A stretch of 64,000 nt of DNA, taken from Commensalibacter intestini A911. Lineage in GTDB: Bacteria > Pseudomonadota > Alphaproteobacteria > Acetobacterales > Acetobacteraceae. Position 1 is the stretch's first letter, and every line of letters begins with the position of its first letter. This document shows, piece by piece, positions 47,459 through 55,700 of this stretch. Made by a program: the position numbers and the translations under genes. The stretch is taken from assembly GCF_000231445.1 (NCBI RefSeq), contig NZ_AGFR01000009.1:124001-188000 (forward strand), read 5' to 3'. The notes beneath the pieces were generated by a model that was not told the DNA's origin, ran no database searches, and was given only the letters and a program-made list of their open reading frames with translations.

Positions 47459-48781
47459 TTATTTAGAATTATATTGTAATTTTTTAACAAGTTTAAACAT
47501 CCAAACATTGTGACCCGGCCACGCAACAAAAGAAACGTTAGGATTAGATCTCCATAATGTAACTTGTTGCTTCCATGTTAAAGCAAATGGGGCCGTTTGC
47601 TTAATTTCATAAAAATTAAATACACCAACACAACTAATCCATAAAATCACTACATAACAAAAATACTGACCCTTTATAGGCAAATTCGCCGATAAATAAA
47701 GTAGTATTAAAACAATAATAATTTGTGTTAAGAAAACATATCGTTGGTTCCATGATAAATGATAGAACCAATTTACTGGACCAATTGCACCATATATACT
47801 AATAAACTGCATTTCTATTAGTGCAAGCAACAATATCCCTATATCAATACGTATTTTAGGATATTTATAAATACAATAAATCATAAATATAAAAAATAAA
47901 ATAGCTCCTATACATGGAATGATAGGTATTAAACTATTTTCTCGTAAATTATAAATACTCTCTAAATACGCAAATGAATAAATATTTACACCGATAAAAG
48001 GAGAAATAAAGTTACGTGTAAAAAAAACAGTTAAATAATCAACAAATGAAAAATGGAAACTACGCGCCTGATATGGATTATAACATATAAAAAATTGTAT
48101 GAACCCACCAATCATCAATAGACAAAGCTGTTCTAAACGAAAACGATTACGATCCATTAAATATCTTATTCCTAAGATAGGAATAAGCAAAATCGCAATC
48201 ATACTGGATAAAGCACAAAGTAAAAGAATTCCATCTTTTAGATAACGTTGATATGGCGTAGACTCTAACAAGATAATAATCAAAGTTGAAAATATTAACC
48301 AAAATTGAATATGTAAGCTTTCTAAAGAAAGCTCCATATGTTCTGGAACTAATAAAATTAACAATGTTGCAAATAACCGTGTTCTAAATTGCTGTAACCA
48401 TTTATCTTGTGCTGTTAATAATAAAAATAGTGGTAAAATAAAAAATAATAACCCTGTACCCGTTGTTACATAAGGAGCATATTCTAAAGGAACTAATGTT
48501 TTTGCTGCCCATATAGAAATGTTCGCTGCTAAATTAAGATAACCACCATAAACATAACAAACTGTTTCTATAAAAGAATGCGTCCAAGCATATTGAAATA
48601 ATGCTGACTCATCTTCCCAAAAACGTCCATATTTCAAAATATCAGGCGCACGGAAACATTCCATTCCTATAAAGAAAATAATTAGTCCCAAATTTTGAAA
48701 ATATTTATTTTTTATAAAAAACATCATTAACCTTATTTCAAAATATAAAAAAACATTTAAAAATAGTGTTTTGTTTATCAT
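47459..48781 (-). CDS. Polytopic membrane protein, possibly a GT-C-type glycosyltransferase
   Basis: About 440 residues with ten or more hydrophobic segments. After the first helix there is an acidic loop motif (GRFWEDESALFQYAW), placed like the catalytic Asp/Glu loop of GT-C glycosyltransferases such as O-antigen glucosyltransferases. A late loop contains GPVNWFYHLSWNQRYVFLTQ. The resemblance is in layout only, so the function is uncertain. The gene is very AT-rich and stands alone, convergent to the polyol transporter. An internal ATG pair near residue 19 is an alternative start. Confidence 0.65.
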   Translation of the reverse strand: MINKTLFLNVFLYFEIRLMMFFIKNKYFQNLGLIIFFIGMECFRAPDILKYGRFWEDESALFQYAWTHSFIETVCYVYGGYLNLAANISIWAAKTLVPLEYAPYVTTGTGLLFFILPLFLLLTAQDKWLQQFRTRLFATLLILLVPEHMELSLESLHIQFWLIFSTLIIILLESTPYQRYLKDGILLLCALSSMIAILLIPILGIRYLMDRNRFRLEQLCLLMIGGFIQFFICYNPYQARSFHFSFVDYLTVFFTRNFISPFIGVNIYSFAYLESIYNLRENSLIPIIPCIGAILFFIFMIYCIYKYPKIRIDIGILLLALIEMQFISIYGAIGPVNWFYHLSWNQRYVFLTQIIIVLILLYLSANLPIKGQYFCYVVILWISCVGVFNFYEIKQTAPFALTWKQQVTLWRSNPNVSFVAWPGHNVWMFKLVKKLQYNSK

Positions 48782-48898
48782 GGTATGAGTAAAATTATAC
48801 TGAAAATAATTTTTTCTATTAATTTACTATAAAATATCTTGTCTTTTTATTTTTTTCCCCTGTAAACAGATAATAAAGTGATTTCAAGGAGAATATTC

Positions 48899-49687
48899 AT
48901 GAATAAATATGCGTTATGTTTAGCTTCGATAATAACAATGACTACTATTTCATTGACTGCTCATGCAAAGGATAATGATCCTCTTTTTATTAAACAAGAT
49001 AAGTATGACTCTTGGCTTTTATCAGAATATTATAATACTGTATCTTTAACTAGTATTAAAGGATCATCTCCTGTCACTATAGAACTTAAACCTTATGGAT
49101 ATTCTCTTATTATCAATGTCATTTTTGATAATACTCAAAAACAATTACCACAAACAATCGAACTCGATGTAGGTGACTTTACCACTGAAATAACAAGAGT
49201 AAAACAAAGCCAAACTTACACTACCACTTTAGAACCCATGCCTGCTTTAACAATCATTAATAGTTTAAAAGACAATAAAAATATTACTCTTTATACGAAT
49301 AATGACAAAACGATTAATATCCCATTAAATGGAATTAAAAAGGCAATGGAGACCATAGAAAATTTTGCTAAAGATCATTATATTACACTACCACAACCAT
49401 TTTCACAAAAATTAGATATTTATACAACGATATCTATTCCTGATACAATTCCCTTTGATCTTTATCCTCTTTACCGTCAACAAAGTTATTTTCATGATAT
49501 CTGTAATAAACAAGATAAAGATAAAAAGAAGGATCAAAATCAGCAAAACGCTTGTAAGCAAGAAGAAAATTTAATTAATTTAATGAAACAGAATGGAATT
49601 TGCAGAACAGAAAGCACACAACTTGCACAAAGCTTTATGCAAACAACAAAAGTATCTTATAATTGGGTTGTATGTCCTAAAAAATAA
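48899..49687 (+). CDS. Secreted protein of unknown function
   Basis: A 262-residue exported protein. The ATG at 48899, with an ideal AAGGAG site, gives a clean signal peptide (NKYALCLASIITMTTISLTAHAKD). The mature part is beta-rich and polar at first. It then has a Lys/Gln-rich segment (KQDKDKKKDQNQQNACKQEEN) and four cysteines in the last 70 residues, which may form two disulfides. I know no family. It ends at a palindromic terminator shared with hemJ. Confidence 0.65.
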   Translation: MNKYALCLASIITMTTISLTAHAKDNDPLFIKQDKYDSWLLSEYYNTVSLTSIKGSSPVTIELKPYGYSLIINVIFDNTQKQLPQTIELDVGDFTTEITRVKQSQTYTTTLEPMPALTIINSLKDNKNITLYTNNDKTINIPLNGIKKAMETIENFAKDHYITLPQPFSQKLDIYTTISIPDTIPFDLYPLYRQQSYFHDICNKQDKDKKKDQNQQNACKQEENLINLMKQNGICRTESTQLAQSFMQTTKVSYNWVVCPKK

Positions 49688-49695
49688 ATAACAGC

Positions 49696-49730
49696 ATAGA
49701 GTGTAAAATAATTTTACACTCTATTTTTTA
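49696..49730. terminator. Bidirectional terminator between the secreted protein gene and hemJ
   Basis: A 14-bp perfect palindrome arm (ATAGAGTGTAAAAT against its complement) is followed by TTTTTTA. It serves the two convergent genes. Confidence 0.85.
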
Positions 49731-49747
49731 TTCCAACAACAGATCTT

Positions 49748-50200
49748 TTAAAATGGTTTTACCACCACCATAATCACAATAATAATCATTAATATTGTTG
49801 GAATTTCATTCATATAACGATAGAATTTCTCAGAATGCTTATTTTGATCTTTGAAAAACCGTTTACGCCAACGAGAACAAGCTCCATGAAAACCAAATAA
49901 AAGCAAAACAGAAATAATCTTAACAGGCCACCACACAGAGTGAAAATCAACTATTCCTGGTATAAGTGCCAATAAAATCCCAAAAATCGCTGTACAAACC
50001 ATTGCAGGATTAATAATCATACGCTGTAGCTTACGCTCCATTACCTTAAAGCGTTCACTTTCCTCAGATCCAACTTTAGCCTGGCAATGATAAACAAACA
50101 ATCTTGGTAAATAAAATTGCCCAGCCATCCATGCAATCATTGCAATAATATGAAAGGCTTTTATCCATAAATAGTAAGGCGCAAGAACAGCAATCATCAT
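49748..50200 (-). CDS. hemJ: Protoporphyrinogen oxidase HemJ
   Basis: Heme-pathway membrane enzyme that oxidises protoporphyrinogen IX to protoporphyrin IX in many alphaproteobacteria. It has four hydrophobic helices. The first holds the conserved His in WIKAFHIIAMIAWMAGQFYLPRLFVYH, and ERKLQRMIINPAM and WWPVKIISVLLLFGFHG follow. The length of 150 residues is normal. It lies 6 bp after the HAD phosphatase gene and in the same operon as hemE, which supports the assignment over other CopD-like proteins. Confidence 0.9.
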   Translation of the reverse strand: MMIAVLAPYYLWIKAFHIIAMIAWMAGQFYLPRLFVYHCQAKVGSEESERFKVMERKLQRMIINPAMVCTAIFGILLALIPGIVDFHSVWWPVKIISVLLLFGFHGACSRWRKRFFKDQNKHSEKFYRYMNEIPTILMIIIVIMVVVKPF

Positions 50201-50206
50201 AAACCT

Positions 50207-50932
50207 TTATTTTTTCTGACTTTGAACAACGTCTTGAATAATCTTTGTTGCTTCATCTAATGTTTCAACACGAATTAACCCACGATAATCTGGAGCTGGC
50301 TTTTTCAGATCTCTTAATAAAATACAAACCATTCCTGCATCATAAGCCGCTTTTAATCCTGTATCAGAATCTTCTACCACAATACAATCTTCTGGATTAA
50401 CCCCTTCTTGCTCTGCAGCATATAAATATAAATCAGGAAAAGGTTTTGGACGTTCCATATCACAACCTGAGTGTGTACGATCTGCTTCAAACCAATGGGT
50501 TAATTTTGAGGTATTAAATTTGATATTCATTTCTTCCAAAGAAGAGTTTGAACCAATACGATAAGGAATATTTAAATCCTTTAACGTTTGTAAAATTGTT
50601 TCTACCCCAGGAATTGGGTGAATATCATGATGCATTGCCTCTACAATCAAATCATGTGCACGCTGGCGCCAATGACGAGGTAAAGGCGTTGTAATCTTTT
50701 TTTCAATTTCTTTTTCAATATCAACTAACTGAACACCACTGAATAATTCTCTAGCTTCTGGGCCAGTAATATTCCAACCATGTGCTCTGGCTTCTTTCCC
50801 TAGAACTTCACCAACAAGATGTTCACTTTCAACCAAAACACCATCACAGTCAAAAATTACTAATTTTAATTTTCCATCGGCATGAACGCCTTTAGGTGCT
50901 TGTGAGATAGCTTTTTTAATCTCTTCTCTCAT
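50207..50932 (-). CDS. HAD-superfamily phosphatase
   Basis: A 241-residue HAD hydrolase of the beta-phosphoglucomutase/Gph-like group with a helical cap. Motif I is FDCDGVLVESEHL, motif II is RIGSNSS, and motifs III-IV are RPKPFPDLYLYAAE and VEDSDTGLKAAYDAGM. The substrate would be a small phosphate ester such as a sugar phosphate. It sits between hemE (12 bp) and hemJ (6 bp), so it is expressed with heme synthesis genes; a link to that pathway is not known. Confidence 0.87.
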   Translation of the reverse strand: MREEIKKAISQAPKGVHADGKLKLVIFDCDGVLVESEHLVGEVLGKEARAHGWNITGPEARELFSGVQLVDIEKEIEKKITTPLPRHWRQRAHDLIVEAMHHDIHPIPGVETILQTLKDLNIPYRIGSNSSLEEMNIKFNTSKLTHWFEADRTHSGCDMERPKPFPDLYLYAAEQEGVNPEDCIVVEDSDTGLKAAYDAGMVCILLRDLKKPAPDYRGLIRVETLDEATKIIQDVVQSQKK

Positions 50933-50944
50933 TCTAAAATCCTT

Positions 50945-52009
50945 CTATTTTAAATTACGAACGGTATTCACCAATTCGTATACATGTTCAACAGGAGTAG
51001 TAGGAAGAACACCGTGCCCTAAATTAAGAATATGCGGTCTATTTTTTAATTCAATACATAAATTATGAATTTCTTGTTTCATCATACTCGGATTATGTAA
51101 TAAACACAAAGGATCAATATTTCCTTGAAATCCAATTTTTGAATTAACTATTTGATTTAACATAGAAATATCAGCAGTTTGATCAATACCAACTGTTTGT
51201 AAGCCCGTTCCATCAATATAAGATTGTAGTTTTGTCCCAGCGAGGCGTGGAAAACCAATAATAGGAATATGTGGATATTTATTTTTTACAATATCAACAA
51301 TTTGACGTGTTGGTTGAATGACATATTTTTCAAATAACATTACAGGAAGTAATCCACCCCAGCTATCAAATAGTTTAACAGCTTCTGCACCAGCTTCAAT
51401 TTGACGACAAAGATAATCTGCTGTTGTTTGCACAAGCAAATCAATAATTTTTCCAAACAAAGATGGATTTTCATACATCATCTTAAACACAGTAGCGAAA
51501 TCTTTAGAACCTCCACCTTCGACCATATAACAAGCAACCGTAAAAGGAGATCCTGTAAACCCAATTAATGTTACCGATTGAGCTACTGCGGTTCCAATTG
51601 TATCTGATCCATTAACAACTTTATTTAACCGCCGAATAGCCTCTAAAACAGGCTCTGTTTTTTCGATGACTTGTTCAGGATTTAACTTTTGTAGATCTTG
51701 CTCTGATTGTATAGGTGGTAAAACTGGTCCTCTACCTTCAATAAATTGCAAATCTTGTCCCAAAGCCCAAGGTAAAATTAAAATATCTGAAAATAAGATT
51801 GCCCCATCAAAGGCAAATCTTCTAATAGGCTGTAAAGTAATTTCTACAGCAATATCAGGGGTTAAACAACGGGTTAAAAAATCTGCTTGTTGTCTTAAAA
51901 GCCGAAATTCTGGTAAATATCTTCCTGCTTGACGCATTAACCAAACAGGAGGAGGCCATACAAATTGACCATTTAATACCGTTAATAATTTTTTATTTGT
52001 CGACAACAT
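50945..52009 (-). CDS. hemE: Uroporphyrinogen decarboxylase
   Basis: Removes four acetate carboxyls from uroporphyrinogen III to give coproporphyrinogen III. The N-terminal signature PVWLMRQAGRYLPEFR, the SDILILPWALG region, GFTGSPFTVACYMVEGGGSKDF and the C-terminal LGHGVLPTTPVEHV are all typical. The length of 354 residues is normal. It is the first gene of hemE-HAD-hemJ. In several alphaproteobacteria the chromosomal origin lies next to hemE. Confidence 0.96.
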   Translation of the reverse strand: MLSTNKKLLTVLNGQFVWPPPVWLMRQAGRYLPEFRLLRQQADFLTRCLTPDIAVEITLQPIRRFAFDGAILFSDILILPWALGQDLQFIEGRGPVLPPIQSEQDLQKLNPEQVIEKTEPVLEAIRRLNKVVNGSDTIGTAVAQSVTLIGFTGSPFTVACYMVEGGGSKDFATVFKMMYENPSLFGKIIDLLVQTTADYLCRQIEAGAEAVKLFDSWGGLLPVMLFEKYVIQPTRQIVDIVKNKYPHIPIIGFPRLAGTKLQSYIDGTGLQTVGIDQTADISMLNQIVNSKIGFQGNIDPLCLLHNPSMMKQEIHNLCIELKNRPHILNLGHGVLPTTPVEHVYELVNTVRNLK

Positions 52010-52146
52010 TAAAGAAATTTTCCATTCAATTCTTGGTTTTGTTTTTTTCTATTTCTAGAGCTTATCAAAAGTTTCTACTTTTTACATTCCCTTTAAAATA
52101 AAAAGAAAATTTAAAATTTATAGTGTTTGTTTATTGTTCCCTGTTA

Positions 52147-52429
52147 GTACTGTGGTACCCATCTTTCAAAATTTGTACCCCATTTTTATCACACAGTGTA
52201 CAGTTTTTAAAAGATTGATTTTATTTAACAAAATAGAGTTATCCAGATATTATCACCCTACCCCTGTGTACAACTCACTGAATTTAAAAAAGAGAGTACA
52301 ATCCCCAGTACTCGGTACCCTTGTCTTTTGATCGATGTACAATCCCCATGTACCTCAATGTACCACAGGGTCAAATACAAGTTATACTTTCCGATAAAAA
52401 TGAAAGAATCGATTGTATAAATGAGGTAC
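52147..52429. repeat. Cluster of twelve GTAC motifs
   Basis: GTAC begins at 52147, 52155, 52175, 52198, 52268, 52296, 52308, 52315, 52337, 52350, 52360 and 52426. Many are followed by CC or AA (GTACCC, GTACAATCCCC). The unit at 52296-52318 repeats at 52337-52363 with small changes, 41 bp apart. Random AT-rich DNA should have about one such site. Confidence 0.75.
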
Positions 52430-52530
52430 AAAGGCAAAATCTAACAAAAAAAATGATAAACAATGAATATTAAAAAAATTACATTTCTTAATTATAAGAT
52501 AACTTTTTCTAGATAACTTATGATTAACTA

Positions 52531-52559
52531 TTGATTTTTTATAGTTTACTGGGTATATC
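52531..52559 (+). promoter_or_regulatory. Promoter of tRNA-Ala
   Basis: TTGATT at 52531-52536 and TATATC at 52554-52559, 17 bp apart, lie just before the tRNA gene. Confidence 0.55.
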
Positions 52560-52570
52560 CCTTTGATAAA

Positions 52571-52646
<76 letters not shown>

Positions 52647-52752
52647 AATAAATTAATCAAATCATTGATTTTATTGTATGTTTTTTAATTAAAAACAGAT
52701 TTCCCCATCATAAAACCCATCTTATGTTTTAAATAGATTCTTGTTGAGTGGT

Positions 52753-52780
52753 AAACGCTGTCGTTTTATGGACAGCGTTT
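52753..52780. terminator. Hairpin downstream of the type ISP gene
   Basis: AAACGCTGTC pairs with GACAGCGTTT around an eight-base loop. It lies between the tRNA and the 3' end of the restriction-modification gene. The T-rich side favours the plus strand (GCGTTTTG), so it may end the tRNA transcript as well as the minus-strand gene. Confidence 0.6.
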
Positions 52781-52793
52781 TGTATTTGTGGGG

Positions 52794-55700
52794 TTAGAGT
52801 TCTAGTTTTGGCAGATTTCTGACAATTTCGTTGGTTTTTAAACTGACGGTGATGATACGCAGGAAGAGTTCCAAGGGATATTTGGGGTTATGCATGGTAT
52901 CAACAGCCCAATCATTGGCGTCATTGGTAATGCCTGTTTTTTTGTCTGTGGTGACGCTTTGACGTTCCATGATCCATTCAAGGGCTGGTTTGCCGTTGAC
53001 GATATAGTCATAGGCTTCCTCTGGAATATTTTTAATCGTGTAATGGTTGTTATAAATCACGGTGGTTTTAACGTCTTTTTTGATAAATTTCATGGATGAG
53101 ACATAAAAATCGGCATCTTTACCGCCTTTGATGCCTTGTGGCGTGATGGTCAGGCCGTCAATTTGTACAGTTGTATCACAATCGATCGTTTCATAGTTTA
53201 AATGAAGTTCCGCCAAATCACGCCCTGCTTTAGAAAAGGCCATAAAATCAGCAAAGGATTTAACGCATGGAATACGAGGCAATTGTTTGGTCAAATTATC
53301 ATTATACCGCGCACGATACTCCTCGGAATGGAGTAATCCATAGATGTAATAAAAAATATCCTCTTTGGTAAAATCTTCATTAGGATAGGCAGCTTGGAAA
53401 TGTGCCAAGGCTTCGTTGGTAATCCCGTCTCTTCGTTGTGGGGTGCTGTTTCCCAATAAGTCATTTTGATCCGTTGTATCATAGAGATATAAAGGAAAGC
53501 ATTGTCCATTTGCTTGCAATTGAACATCAGGAACAATGTTAGTCATTATGCAAGAAAAATCTTTAGTTGCTCCTAGACCTGTTACACTAATCACCCGATT
53601 ATCCGTTTGTGCCGTTGGGAAAATACGAGGCATTTGATATTGTCGTTCATTTAAATATTTATAAAAATATAAATATGACTTCGTAAAAGGACGATATAAA
53701 GCTTGATAAAGGGATTCTTCAATGAATTGATATTTTTTTTCTTTTTCTAAATCTTGTTTATTATCCACACCCCATGAGAATTTTGTAGAATCAAAGATAA
53801 CAAAATCTTCTACTTTGGTTATTTTGGCAGATTGTAGTTGGGCAAGATAACGATCAATTTCATTATTATAAAACTTAATGGAATGTTGAATCTGATGGGT
53901 TAGTTGTTGCAAAGAAGCATTATAAACCCATGCATCTCGGCTTGTTGCTACACCACGAGAATAATTTTCAAAGATTGTGCTTGCTTGTTTATCTTTTTTA
54001 TCACCCATAGAAATATAAAGATTAAAATTTGGATCGCGTTGATTGATCCAATCACTAAATACATCGGGAAGAATTGTTTTCCAGCCTTGTTGTTGGGTAA
54101 TACCCTCTATATTGATGAATTCTTGAATAGTTTCCAGCTTTTGCATGCGGGTTAAATAATCACCAATATCATAAAAATAAATCTTTCCCTTTTGACTTTG
54201 TTTAGGATTTTTAACCAAAATAGAAATCGCAATGGCTGCACCACTTCCCATGCCAAAAATCTGTCCACCTTCTCTCTTAGCTCTTTCACCACTTGTTCTT
54301 AATCCTCTTAATCCTCGTAAATGAAAAATATAAAGATTACTAAATTCTTCGGTAAGACATTTTCTTAATCCATCGCTGGTATTACTATCAACAAAGCTGG
54401 CATTGGTAACAAAGCCAATCACCCCACAATCTTTGATGCGATCTGATGCCCAACGAATGGCACGAATATAGCTGTCATATAATGCATTTTTATTCGTTGC
54501 GGTTGAATATTTGGCATAGGTTTCCCGAATACGCCCGTCCAGCAAAGGATAGGCTACGTTCGCATTATTATCATTGGCGGATTCTTGTCCTGCGGAATAT
54601 GGCGGGTTGCCCATAATTACCCGAATATCAAGGTTTTGTTGACGGGAACGCCGTGTATTATTTTCCCGTAATAACACATCATGTTCAATGTCTTTTTGTG
54701 TGTCCTCGGTCATTTCAAACGTATCGGTTAAACAAATCCCTGCAAAGGGCGTATAGGCTTTTTCAACCTCTTGTTCTTCGTCTCTACGGTGTTCATGACC
54801 ATCAATTTGTTGGGTCATAATTCCATGATAGGTCGCCTCTATATTAATCGCCGCAATATAATAGGCCAGTAAAACGATCTCGTTCGCATGAATTTCTTTG
54901 GTATATTTATGGGTCAACTTATCCATCGGGATAATCCCACTATGCAACAAGCGTGTTATAAACGTGCCCGTGCCTGTAAATGGATCAAGGATATGCACAT
55001 TGGGTTCGGCAAGGCTGCTGTTAAATTCAGATTTTAAAACATGTTCTATACTGTGAATAATAAAATCCACAACCTCAATCGGTGTATAAACAATGCCCAA
55101 CCGCTCTGTCATTCTTGGGAACGCATTCCGAAAGAATTTATCATAAAGTTCAACAATAATCCTTTGTTTTCCCTCGGCATTATGAATACCACTGGCTCTC
55201 ATTTGAACCGATTCATAAAAGGAATTTAACGTATTGCGTTCTTTTTCCAATCGTTGCTCTTCGAATTGATCCAGAACTTTTTGCATGGCTTTGGAAATCG
55301 GATTATGTTGCGTAAATTCATAATGTTCAAATAACGCATCAAAAACAGGTTTGGTAATTAAATGTTGTGCCAGCATTTCAATAATTTCATCATTGCTGAT
55401 GCTGTTATTTAAATCATCGCGTAATTCACTGGCAAATTCATTAAAGATCGTAATGGCTTGAGCATTTTCTGGGTTTTCCAATACCAACTTAATCCGATCA
55501 ATATGCGTTTGGGCAATCTTGGAAATATCATTAGCCCAATCCTCCCAATGATGGCGATTACCACATTTCTTGACAATTTTTGCATATAAAGCGCGTTCGA
55601 TCTCACCAACTTCAAAGGTCATTGTCTCTTGAATAGGCGGTGGGGCAGCATTGCCAATCGCACTGCCTCCACGGGCTTGTCCTGCCATCTTTTGGGTTTT

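Larger units (their letters stand above)
52010..52570. other. Long intergenic region between hemE and tRNA-Ala, rich in GTAC motifs
   Basis: About 560 bp with no believable gene. It must hold the hemE promoter and the tRNA promoter. Between 52147 and 52429 it contains twelve GTAC tetramers, including two copies of a GTACAATCCCCA unit (52296 and 52337). A near-consensus DnaA-type word, TTATCCAGA, lies at 52239-52247, and TGTGTACAA at 52266-52274 is a looser one. Confidence 0.7.

Noticed and set aside
52186-52194. TTATCACAC as a DnaA box
   Set aside because: It differs from the consensus at four of nine positions, so it was not counted.
52647-52793. Integrase gene or second att copy next to tRNA-Ala
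   Set aside because: The gap holds only AT-rich DNA and a hairpin; the tRNA 3' end is not repeated anywhere that I can find in the window.
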